NCBI GenBank assembly: GCA_016222815.1
Contig: JACRQE010000004.1
Coordinates: forward strand, 40,206-104,205
Reading direction: 5' to 3'
Source of the DNA: Candidatus Uhrbacteria bacterium
Lineage (GTDB): Bacteria; Patescibacteriota; Patescibacteriia; 2-12-FULL-60-25
Length of the DNA: 64,000 bases
The position numbers and the translations under genes are program-made. Below are positions 43,078-52,084 of the stretch, one piece after another. Positions within the stretch are counted from its first letter, which is position 1, and every line of letters begins with the position of its first letter. The notes under the pieces are model-generated. The model had not been told where the DNA came from and made no database searches. It worked only from the letters and a program-made list of their open reading frames with translations.

Positions 43078-43106
43078 ATTATATCATATTTGATATACAC
43101 TGTAAA
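43078..43106 (-). promoter_or_regulatory. Promoter of murA, leaderless type
   Basis: Minus strand TTTACA (43106-43101), 17-bp spacer, TATAAT (43083-43078), only 9 nt before the ATG at 43068. One of the best consensus promoters in the window. Confidence 0.75.
43080..43097. promoter_or_regulatory. Candidate operator in the murA promoter
   Basis: Perfect dyad TATATCA-TATT-TGATATA lying between the -35 and -10 boxes and overlapping the -10. Size and shape suit a dimeric XRE-type HTH, which MurA itself carries. Confidence 0.55.
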
Positions 43107-43138
43107 CGTCTTTTATACTTTTTCAGATTTAAACTATT

Positions 43139-43215
43139 GTCTTCCCACGGCTTGACCGGGGGACCTTACCGAAAAAGCTGGTCGTAAGATTCCCCGGTTC
43201 AACCGGGGAATGACA
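43139..43215. repeat. Dispersed repeat of REP type, copy B
   Basis: Starts TCTTCCCACGGCTTGACC and ends with the hairpin ATTCCCCGGTTCAACCGGGG plus AATGACAAAG. Matches the copy at 34503-34580 at both ends with a different middle. It lies between the DUF3048 stop and the murA promoter, and its terminal hairpin could act as terminator for the DUF3048 gene. Confidence 0.6.
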
Positions 43216-43223
43216 AAGAAAAT

Positions 43224-44360
43224 TTATTTTGCGGTACTGGTTGCGGAAAATTCAGTCGAATCAAATGTCCCGGAATCCAGCGTCACTTCGACCCAGGTCG
43301 TGCCGCGGTTGAACATCACATCCGTGCCGTCCAGCCCCTCGAACCTGAAGTTCTCTCCCGCCGTCCTGCGCCAGACGATCTTCATCATCTTTCCGTCGCG
43401 GTACAGGACCGCATTGCCCCGGCCCGTTGTCCTGATCTTGAGGCGCCCGACATTGTCCAAAACCTGTCCGTCAGTGCTCAAAACCACGACATTCTTAGCC
43501 TTTACTACCGTTCCATCAGCGTCTTTCTGCAGCGACTTGGCTTCGTACCTCTCATACACGTTCTCTTCCCTGTTGTATGACCAGCTCGTGTTGTAAGAAC
43601 CGCCGTATTTGAGCTTTGGACCATCCTCTTTGCCCCGCACGCTGCTTGTCGTGCTCTCTAAAGCATCGTCATCCTTGTAATGCCAGCCCACGAAATGCCC
43701 TTCTTTAAAATTTTTCGCCGCCGCCGCCTCATGCAGCAAATCTGTCCTGGTATAAGTGCTGTGGGGCGCGACCCGCTTGGTGGACCGCCAAAAATATTTA
43801 CCGTTGGAGAACTCGTTCAGGTCGCGGAAACCGGACATGCCCTTGATCATGTCCAGTGACTCCGGACTGCCGCCCACATGGGCATAGACCGCGTTCAGGC
43901 CGTCGGCCAAATCCACGTAGTAAGACCGCGCGCTCCGCACCGGACCGATGGCGTCAACGGTCGTCGTGGCGTCGAACACCAGCAAGTACCTGGTGATCCC
44001 CCCCTCGACCGGAATTTCGAATGCCAAGTTGGCCGCCGCCGGACCCGAAAGCGGCCTCGCATCCGTATGGTTCTCGACCATCACCGCATAAGATTGCAGA
44101 CGCGATTCGGCCGGCAGGACGAGCACTCCGTCCAAGGCGCGCGACACCAAATCTGACGTCGATGTCGCCGCTTCCGCCACGGTCGATGTCGCGGTCACGG
44201 TTTCCACGACCGGCTGTTTCCGGCCTTTGCCTGAAACCGCGAACCAAGTCAGGCCCGCGATCGCCCCAATCAATAAAACGGCCCCGAAAGCCAATACAGG
44301 CCAGGACCGTTTTATGAACGTTTCCAATGATATCGTTACGCGGCGAGAATTTTGCTCCAT
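43224..44360 (-). CDS. DUF3048 domain protein (YerB-like), membrane anchored
   Basis: 378 aa. One N-terminal transmembrane helix (~18-40), a Thr/Ala-rich linker, then the two-part DUF3048 domain: AVMVENHTDARPLSGPAAANLAFEIPVEGGITRYLLVF and GPVRSARSYYVDLADGLNAVYAHVGGSP, with the C-terminal half ending NVGRLKIRTTGRGNAVLYRDGKMMKIVWRR. Members such as B. subtilis YerB are lipoproteins of unknown role; here a TM helix replaces the lipobox. A -10 box (TAGAAT, 44372-44367) lies 6 nt before the start, so the mRNA is probably leaderless. Between rplY and murA. Confidence 0.9.
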   Translation of the reverse strand: MEQNSRRVTISLETFIKRSWPVLAFGAVLLIGAIAGLTWFAVSGKGRKQPVVETVTATSTVAEAATSTSDLVSRALDGVLVLPAESRLQSYAVMVENHTDARPLSGPAAANLAFEIPVEGGITRYLLVFDATTTVDAIGPVRSARSYYVDLADGLNAVYAHVGGSPESLDMIKGMSGFRDLNEFSNGKYFWRSTKRVAPHSTYTRTDLLHEAAAAKNFKEGHFVGWHYKDDDALESTTSSVRGKEDGPKLKYGGSYNTSWSYNREENVYERYEAKSLQKDADGTVVKAKNVVVLSTDGQVLDNVGRLKIRTTGRGNAVLYRDGKMMKIVWRRTAGENFRFEGLDGTDVMFNRGTTWVEVTLDSGTFDSTEFSATSTAK

Positions 44361-44401
44361 GCGGGTATTCTACCAGAATCGGTCTGGTTTGAATCCCTGG
44401 C

Positions 44402-45079
44402 TTATTCGGCCTTGGCCTCTTCAGCCGCTTTGGCCTCTTCAGCCGCCTTCTTCTCTTCCGCTTCTGTCTTGATGGCGCTCACGTCATGCGCTTCGCCTTC
44501 TTCCAGTTTCTTCAGTTCCTCTTCAGTCATCGGAGCGGCCACTGTCGCCACAGTCTGTGCGCCGTCGTCTTCGATGGTCACGCCCTTGGGCACGATCAGG
44601 TCCGAGACAGAAATCGAATCGTCGAAGGTATTGAGTACCGAGATATCCACCGTGATCTCATGCGGCAAGTCGGCCGGTAGACAGCGGACCGTGACCGAAT
44701 CCATGCTCTCGATGAGCGTACCGGCTGCATGTTTGACCGCGGCGGATTCGCCCACGAACTTGAGCGGGACTTCGGCCGTCATCTCTTCGTCCATGCGCAT
44801 CTGGTGCAGATCGACGTGCGTGATATCCATGGTCACGGGTTCGTATTGGACATCCTTGATGATCACTTTGAAAGACTGACCCTTGTCGATATCCAAATCT
44901 ACCAGCGATGACGAGCCGGCTGACTTGTAGACCTTGCGGAAATCGGCCGATGACAACTGGATCGAGCGCGGTTCGACGCCGCGGCCGTAGACTACGGCTG
45001 GGATCATCCTGTCGTCGAGGACGTTATGGGCGCGGCGCCCGAGTTCGGTCCTGGTGGTGGCTGCGAGGGTGTATGGCAT
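44402..45079 (-). CDS. rplY: 50S ribosomal protein L25 (CTC form)
   Basis: Binds 5S rRNA in the large subunit. The 225-aa product is the long TL5/CTC type: an N-terminal L25 domain (ATTRTELGRRAHNVLDDRMIPAVVYGRGVEPRSIQLS, MDITHVDLHQMR) followed by the beta-rich C-terminal domain (AEVPLKFVGESAAVKHAAGTL, LPADLPHEITVDISVL). The last ~30 residues are an Ala/Glu/Lys tail with AEEAKA repeats. It lies upstream of DUF3048 on the same strand, separated by that gene's promoter. Confidence 0.95.
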   Translation of the reverse strand: MPYTLAATTRTELGRRAHNVLDDRMIPAVVYGRGVEPRSIQLSSADFRKVYKSAGSSSLVDLDIDKGQSFKVIIKDVQYEPVTMDITHVDLHQMRMDEEMTAEVPLKFVGESAAVKHAAGTLIESMDSVTVRCLPADLPHEITVDISVLNTFDDSISVSDLIVPKGVTIEDDGAQTVATVAAPMTEEELKKLEEGEAHDVSAIKTEAEEKKAAEEAKAAEEAKAE

Positions 45080-45122
45080 AGCGAAAACTGGGTCAGATTA
45101 TGTGGCCGGAAATATAAGACTT

Positions 45123-45455
45123 TTAGCGTTTTCTGTCAAGCAGACGGGTCGCCAAGCCGCGGCTGTCATCCTCTAACATCCTGTGGGCCGCCAAACATTC
45201 GTCTGATGTTACGGGCGATAAGGCGGCAAAACGCAGTGCATCCTGTATCTCCAGGTCCGTCACCAAGCCGACCGAACTGACGCTACCCTGCGTCTCGACC
45301 ACGACAGCCAAAACCGCCTGTCCGCAACCGGTACACGTACAATGGAAGAGCCTGGCCTGGCCGCGCTCCCCCACGAGCTTGATGCCCGCGGTCCCGTAAG
45401 CCTCCTGGCACAATGGGCAATGCCCCAAAATTTTCTGCGGATTGGCGTTATCCAT
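45123..45455 (-). CDS. Small zinc-ribbon-like protein
   Basis: 110 aa with two Cys pairs, CPLCQEA near the N-terminus and CTCTGCGQAV about 25 residues later, which should bind one zinc ion. The C-terminal part (VTDLEIQDALRFAALSPVTSDECLAAHRML) is helical and acidic. No family recognised; a role in nucleic-acid or protein binding is possible. A good promoter (TTGCAC/TAGTAT) lies only 6 nt before the ATG, so the transcript should be leaderless. Confidence 0.75.
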   Translation of the reverse strand: MDNANPQKILGHCPLCQEAYGTAGIKLVGERGQARLFHCTCTGCGQAVLAVVVETQGSVSSVGLVTDLEIQDALRFAALSPVTSDECLAAHRMLEDDSRGLATRLLDRKR

Positions 45456-45461
45456 ACGTTG

Positions 45462-45490
45462 ATACTACAACCGACGACCATCAGGTGCAA
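45462..45490 (-). promoter_or_regulatory. Promoter of the zinc-ribbon gene, leaderless type
   Basis: Minus strand TTGCAC (45490-45485), 17-bp spacer, TAGTAT (45467-45462), 6 nt before the ATG at 45455. Confidence 0.65.
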
Positions 45491-45525
45491 CAGCCGGAAA
45501 CCGCCCTGGTTTAGGTCGTTTTGGC

Positions 45526-46626
45526 TCACGACCGTTTGTCCCCATGCACCGCGACCGATTGCGCCAGTCCGATAGCTAAAAACATGGTGACCGTGGATGA
45601 AGCCGCGGCTGACAGGAATGGCAAAGGGATGCCGGTCACGGGCATTAAACCCAGGTTCATCCCAGCGTTGATTAGCAGATGGAACGAAATCATGGCCGCC
45701 AAGCTTATCAACATGATGCCGGCGAAAGCGTCTCCCGATTGTTGGCCGATTATCACGAAACGCGACAAGAGCAGGGCGAAGAACGCCAGGACGAGCGAAA
45801 GGCCCACGAAACCCAGCTCTTCCCCCAGCACGGCGAACATGAAGTCCGTCGATGCTTCAGGTAAAAATCGCAAACGCGCCTGCGAGCCCTCGCCCACTCC
45901 CTTGCCCCACAAACCGCCGGAACCGATGGCGATGCGCGCCTGGGCCACGTTGTACGAAGCGCCGTACGGATCGAGCGAAGGATTCACGAATGACATGATG
46001 CGGTCGCGCTGGTATGGTCGCAGGCCGAAATTCCACAGCAGCATGGCGGCTGCCGTGACCGAAATCAACAGGATCCACCAGGCATGGCGCGGCAATCCGC
46101 AGAACAGGACCGCAGCGAGCCAAATAGCCACCAACACCATAGCCGAACCGAAATCCGGTTGGGCCAGGGTCAACGCCACGTAAACGCCGACCGCCAGGCC
46201 GCTGCTCAAAAACACGGACCACGATAGCCGATTATGTGCCTGCCTTCCCAAATGTGCGGCCAAAAAAATCGCCAACGTTATCTTCGCCAGCTCAACCGGT
46301 TGGAATGACAGCGCGCCGATTATGAACCAGCGGCCTCCACCATGGCTGGTCGTGCCTAAGAACAAAGCCGCGACGAGCAATGCCAGTCCGAATCCATATA
46401 TTGGCAACGACAAGCTGCGAATTTGTCGGTAGTCCAGCCAGGCTGTGCACACAATCAGGACCGAACCCAAAGCCACGGCCAGGAGCTGTTTCTTGAACTG
46501 GAAAAAATCCCCGTCACGCGAGATGTTGATGCCGTAAATCGCGAGCAGACTGATGGACGTCAAAGACACGACCGCGAACATGAGCGGCCAATCCAGGCGC
46601 GTGAAGATATTCAACCAACGGGGCAT
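45526..46626 (-). CDS. rodA: Rod-shape SEDS peptidoglycan polymerase RodA
   Basis: Glycosyltransferase of the SEDS family that polymerises lipid II during elongation. The 366-aa protein has about ten transmembrane helices. Signature regions: GGRWFIIGALSFQPVELAKI, LAQPDFGSAMVLVAIWL, the long loop PYQRDRIMSFVNPSLDPYGASYNVAQARIAIGSGGLWGKG, LPEASTDFMFAVLGEELG with the catalytic-loop Asp, and GIPLPFLSAAASS near the C-terminus, where most SEDS proteins have SYGGSS. Short length and absence of an extended N-terminus favour RodA over FtsW. No partner class B PBP gene is in the window. Confidence 0.92.
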   Translation of the reverse strand: MPRWLNIFTRLDWPLMFAVVSLTSISLLAIYGINISRDGDFFQFKKQLLAVALGSVLIVCTAWLDYRQIRSLSLPIYGFGLALLVAALFLGTTSHGGGRWFIIGALSFQPVELAKITLAIFLAAHLGRQAHNRLSWSVFLSSGLAVGVYVALTLAQPDFGSAMVLVAIWLAAVLFCGLPRHAWWILLISVTAAAMLLWNFGLRPYQRDRIMSFVNPSLDPYGASYNVAQARIAIGSGGLWGKGVGEGSQARLRFLPEASTDFMFAVLGEELGFVGLSLVLAFFALLLSRFVIIGQQSGDAFAGIMLISLAAMISFHLLINAGMNLGLMPVTGIPLPFLSAAASSTVTMFLAIGLAQSVAVHGDKRS

Positions 46627-46689
46627 AGGGGGAATCGTGCCACGGAAAAAAGAAAGTGGCTAGTATCGAAAATGACGATAGTCTGTCCA

Positions 46690-46722
46690 ATACCAGCTAC
46701 CAGCTATGGGCTACCAGATACT
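46690..46722. repeat. Short tandem-like repeat TACCAGCTA before the unknown membrane gene end
   Basis: ATACCAGC-TACCAGC-TATGGGC-TACCAG repeats a TACCAG(C/A) unit in the gap between the stop at 46725 and rodA. Probably a small dispersed element; no function seen. Confidence 0.35.
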
Positions 46723-46724
46723 AT

Positions 46725-47606
46725 TTATTTGAAATACTGCGTCGTGAGATACGAACCTGCGTCCAGCAAATTCACCTGCGGCGTGATTTCCGTCTGCGTC
46801 GTGCCGGCCGGATTGTCCGGCCAGACGATTTGCATCAAACGCTTTTCTCCGGGCTGCAGATTCGTCACTTTGACCTGTTGGATGGCGATAGTGTTACCTG
46901 CCCGTTCCAGCCGGATGACCAAATCCACTCCCCAATAACCGAACGCGCTGTCGTTCACGAGCGTAAAGCTTGTCTGTCCCACCTTCTTGTTCCCCACCGT
47001 CAGGTTCGAATCATAGGTCACGTCCAGGAACTGGAGATTGAACCGCTTGGCTTTGAAATCCGGATAGCTCCCGCTCACGAAATACGGATCCACCCGATGC
47101 CAGCGCACATTCTCGACCGCAAAACTCGCGCTCCTCGCGCCCTTGGTTTCCGCTTTATACCCAAGTTCCAATACCTGCTGTTCGCCCTGCGGCAGGACAT
47201 AACCTGATCGCAGCGGCGTATCCTCGCCCGAAACGTTGAATCGGTAATTGAACTCCGCCCACCATTGCGGGTTCGGATTGGTGATGGTCACACCCATATC
47301 GAGGCGATTGTCCGTGGATTGATAAACCGAGACTTCGGATATGGCTACGGATTGCGGCCGATCGCTCTCGAGTGCCGCCAGGTATTGCTGGTTCAGGGCG
47401 ATGTCGCGCGTCAGCCTCGATTCCCGCGGATACGAAATGGCATAGGCATCCAAAAGCCCCCACAGCGTATAACCCCACAAGATGGCACAGAGCGCTATCA
47501 GCGCGGTATATCCCGCTTTACGAACCGCGGCGCCATTCCGCACCCACCATGTGGCGACCTGCAGTTCGCCGGCCGTCAAACCGCCGATTGAATTTTCATC
47601 TGGCAT
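46725..47606 (-). CDS. Single-pass membrane protein of unknown function
   Basis: 293 aa from ATG 47606 (MPDENSIGGLTAGE). One transmembrane helix (~33-57; AGYTALIALCAILWGYTLWGLL), then an extracytoplasmic region of two beta-sandwich-like parts: VSVYQSTDNRLDMGVTITNPNPQWWAEF and TSFTLVNDSAFGYWGVDLVIRLERAGNTI, each with the NPNP/NDS pattern typical of Ig-like or LEA/FxLYD-type domains. A -10 box TAAACT sits 8 nt before this ATG, which supports it over the Met at 47624. Upstream of rodA on the same strand; possibly an envelope partner, but this is a guess. Confidence 0.75.
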   Translation of the reverse strand: MPDENSIGGLTAGELQVATWWVRNGAAVRKAGYTALIALCAILWGYTLWGLLDAYAISYPRESRLTRDIALNQQYLAALESDRPQSVAISEVSVYQSTDNRLDMGVTITNPNPQWWAEFNYRFNVSGEDTPLRSGYVLPQGEQQVLELGYKAETKGARSASFAVENVRWHRVDPYFVSGSYPDFKAKRFNLQFLDVTYDSNLTVGNKKVGQTSFTLVNDSAFGYWGVDLVIRLERAGNTIAIQQVKVTNLQPGEKRLMQIVWPDNPAGTTQTEITPQVNLLDAGSYLTTQYFK

Positions 47607-47644
47607 ACGCCTATAGTTTAGCACGAAAACGCCAGCCTATGTCC

Positions 47645-48046
47645 TTAAGTCCATCTTTCCGGATGCTGGCGCAGATAGACGAGCCCGTGCCCGATCTGCT
47701 CATCCGTATATTCCCGGAAAAAATCCTCCAAACTCATCCAGCGCAAAGCCTGGATTTCGTCTGCCGCTTGGATCATCGGGGTGCCTGACTTGATGCCGCA
47801 TATCACGAATACCAGCCGCGTTCCGAATTCCGGCAGATCCACGCTGTCGAGGATCTTCAAGACCTCGACATCCACACCCAACTCTTCCCTGGCTTCGCGC
47901 ACCGTCGTCACCTCCGCAGCTTCCCCTTCTTCAATCGTGCCCGACGGGAATGCCCAAATGTTCGGCAAAGTCTTTTTCGACGCCGACCTCTGGACGAACA
48001 GGAATTTTTCGCCTTCGCGGATCATTATTGCCGCATGGTCCCGCAT
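47645..48046 (-). CDS. Nudix hydrolase
   Basis: 133-aa Nudix-fold protein that hydrolyses a nucleoside diphosphate linked to another moiety. The Nudix box GTIEEGEAAEVTTVREAREELGV matches G-x5-E-x7-R-E-x2-E-E-x-G fully, preceded by the SKKTLPNIWAFPS strand. The start MRDHAAIMIREGEKFLFVQR at 48046 lies 2 nt after the stop of the upstream lipoprotein gene; the frame continues into that gene, so the longer form is rejected. Substrate not predictable; MutT-like house-cleaning is the default guess. Confidence 0.9.
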   Translation of the reverse strand: MRDHAAIMIREGEKFLFVQRSASKKTLPNIWAFPSGTIEEGEAAEVTTVREAREELGVDVEVLKILDSVDLPEFGTRLVFVICGIKSGTPMIQAADEIQALRWMSLEDFFREYTDEQIGHGLVYLRQHPERWT

Positions 48047-48048
48047 AC

Positions 48049-48906
48049 TCAAGGCGCAACTTCCTTCTGATCCGTCCTGACCATGATGCTCTTCACCGCT
48101 TTCAACGGTTTCTGCCCGCAAGTTTCGCACGGCGGTGTTGCTTCGTACGGATATATGCTCGCTTTGACTGTTTTAGAATCCACCCACGACACCTCCCCTT
48201 TCGCCCGCAGACCGTCAGCCATCATGTTGGGCGCATACATCGCCTCGGCGTACGAATACTCATGCGGCAAAGTGCCGAAGACGCTCTTGGCGCCGGTCGC
48301 GAGATCCAAGACGCTTAAACTCCATCCATAATCAGGCAGATCTTCTATGTACAACAGTTTGTCTTCGCTGGGCGCAATCTTGAAATTCAACAGATAACTC
48401 GTGGCTTCAATGCTGGACTCCGCCTTGTCTACACCAGGAAAAACGTTCTTCTCCAGGTCAAATTCCGTCAACTGCATCTCATCCTTATATGTCGCGACTA
48501 AAATATACAGGACCGGCTTACTCCCCGGTTCGAGGATGATCGTGTCCTGCCCGTCGCCGCAAATCGGCCTGAAACCCATGGGCAAATCCGTTTCTATCTT
48601 GTCAGCCACGATCTTATACTCCCCCTCGTTGGCACGGTAAACCAACTTCCCGCTTCCTTGGGCATCGATGAAGGTGAAATAGTGGCCGGCTTTCAATCCG
48701 CAGGCTTTGCGCGTGGCTACAGCGGAGGCGTAAGCAGCTTCGTAAGCTGTCTGGGTAGTCGGAGCTGTCATGACCGGCGCTGGCGGCGGCGCGACCGGAT
48801 AGGCTGGCGCGGGCATGCGCTGCACGGGCGGCGGCGAAACGAACGGCAACGAACAACCGGCACCGAAGAGCAGGCTTCCGGCGAAAAGCGGAATAAGGTA
48901 TTTCAT
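48049..48906 (-). CDS. Predicted lipoprotein
   Basis: 285 aa from ATG 48906. The signal peptide MKYLIPLFAGSLLFGAGC ends in the lipobox LFGAGC (lipidated Cys18), followed by a Pro/Ala-rich linker. The remainder looks like a beta-propeller-type fragment (KLLYIEDLPDYGWSLSVLDLATGAKSVFG) and contains a CETCGQ pair near the C-terminus. Family unknown. TATGCT (48918-48913) with TTTGTC at 17 bp lies 6 nt before the start, so the mRNA is probably leaderless. Divergent from gyrB across a 221-bp gap, and followed by the Nudix gene after 2 nt. Confidence 0.78.
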   Translation of the reverse strand: MKYLIPLFAGSLLFGAGCSLPFVSPPPVQRMPAPAYPVAPPPAPVMTAPTTQTAYEAAYASAVATRKACGLKAGHYFTFIDAQGSGKLVYRANEGEYKIVADKIETDLPMGFRPICGDGQDTIILEPGSKPVLYILVATYKDEMQLTEFDLEKNVFPGVDKAESSIEATSYLLNFKIAPSEDKLLYIEDLPDYGWSLSVLDLATGAKSVFGTLPHEYSYAEAMYAPNMMADGLRAKGEVSWVDSKTVKASIYPYEATPPCETCGQKPLKAVKSIMVRTDQKEVAP

Positions 48907-48912
48907 GGCATC

Positions 48913-48941
48913 AGCATACACCCTCCCCGGGGCTGGACAAA
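48913..48941 (-). promoter_or_regulatory. Promoter of the lipoprotein gene, leaderless type
   Basis: Minus strand TTTGTC (48941-48936), 17-bp spacer, TATGCT (48918-48913), 6 nt before the ATG at 48906. Confidence 0.5.
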
Positions 48942-48965
48942 CTCCTCCAACTGCGTACTTTCCCC

Positions 48966-48994
48966 TTGGCTAGATGCGTTGGATAAGGTAATAT
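48966..48994 (+). promoter_or_regulatory. Promoter of gyrB
   Basis: TTGGCT (48966-48971), 17-bp spacer, TAATAT (48989-48994). The predicted leader of about 125 nt contains a hairpin CCCCG-(12)-CGGGG at about 49016-49037. No clear ribosome-binding site precedes the ATG beyond ACGGGGT. Confidence 0.6.
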
Positions 48995-49112
48995 CACTGC
49001 GTCAAAACACCCATGCCCCGTGAGAAGTCCTGCGGGGTCAACCGGTTTAGGACAAACGCGAGTCGGAGGCGGTATTCACCTCGCGCGTGACACTACACCC
49101 AATCATCCTTAA

Positions 49113-51179
<2,067 letters not shown>

Positions 51180-51182
51180 TCT

Positions 51183-51941
51183 ATGTCGAGATTCCTGCCG
51201 ATCAACATCACTACAGTGGCCTTGTTTTTGTTCGTTCTGGGAGCCGGTTGCTCAGACAAAACGTCCGACATCGTCGCTGTATCGACCGCGCCAAACGCTG
51301 GGATCAAAGAATACAAATCATTGGCGACGCGCCCGGACGATGTGCCGATGTACACCGGAAAAATCCTTGACTCAAAAGGACAAAAAACCGAACCCATCGA
51401 AGAATCCACCAAGTCAGCTTATTACACGATGTTCAACACCACTGATCCAGCGGATTCCGTCATCCTATCGCTGGATCAATCCTTCAAAAGCAAAGGCTGG
51501 CACGAGACATATCGATTGAAAGACGCATCGACAGAAACCGTTGTATATCAAAACTCCGCAATTACGGCCCAGCTCGAAGTCTCTACCCGGGCATATGCTG
51601 ACGGCACGCCCACAGCGGTCAACGTTTGGCGTTATTCCATTCCGCCCGGTTTCATCGCCTATCCTCAAGCGCACTTGCTTTCATTTGCCCTGACGGACGA
51701 TAAGAAAGGCGTCGAGCTGGCCGGCTACGTTAGCCAAAACAACAAAGAAACTGTCATCAAAGCTTATTCAGACGAACTCGTCCGCAACGGTTGGTCCGTA
51801 ACCGCTGACCGCGACATCCTGTCGGCAAAAATCACGTTGAATGGTGAACCCTATTCATTTCTGATGGGCTACCGCAACCAACCACTGCCCGATCGCTTCA
51901 TCTGGACCATCAGCTTCGTACCGAAAGGGACGACGAACTGA
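51183..51941 (+). CDS. Predicted lipoprotein
   Basis: 252 aa starting 3 nt after gyrB. The signal peptide MSRFLPINITTVALFLFVLGAGC ends in lipobox LGAGC (Cys23). The mature part has two related segments (YYTMFNTTDPADSVILSLDQSFKSKGWHETY and FALTDDKKGVELAGYVSQNNKETVIKAYSDELVRNGWSVT) in which a short amphipathic helix is followed by GW, a pattern seen in small repeated envelope domains. No family name can be given. Gyrase and this protein appear cotranscribed; a terminator follows at 51984-52010. Confidence 0.78.
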   Translation: MSRFLPINITTVALFLFVLGAGCSDKTSDIVAVSTAPNAGIKEYKSLATRPDDVPMYTGKILDSKGQKTEPIEESTKSAYYTMFNTTDPADSVILSLDQSFKSKGWHETYRLKDASTETVVYQNSAITAQLEVSTRAYADGTPTAVNVWRYSIPPGFIAYPQAHLLSFALTDDKKGVELAGYVSQNNKETVIKAYSDELVRNGWSVTADRDILSAKITLNGEPYSFLMGYRNQPLPDRFIWTISFVPKGTTN

Positions 51942-51983
51942 CATACGACCGATTCAGACTTCAGACACCGCAGCAAATCCGAC

Positions 51984-52010
51984 AAAAAGCAGACTCCGCG
52001 TCTGCTTTTT
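51984..52010 (+). terminator. Terminator after the gyrB-lipoprotein operon
   Basis: AAAAAGCAGAC-TCCGC-GTCTGCTTTTT, perfect 11-bp stem with a T5 tail, 43 nt after the stop. Confidence 0.9.
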
Positions 52011-52020
52011 GCTTCATATA

Positions 52021-52049
52021 TTGACTTTAAGCCCAAATTCGTCTATCTT
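52021..52049 (+). promoter_or_regulatory. Promoter of the 859-aa HExxH gene
   Basis: TTGACT (52021-52026), 17-bp spacer, TATCTT (52044-52049), directly after the preceding terminator and about 36 nt before the ATG at 52085. Confidence 0.6.
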
Positions 52050-52084
52050 CGTTGATTGTTCCTTCAAACCTAAGAAAGGCAGAT

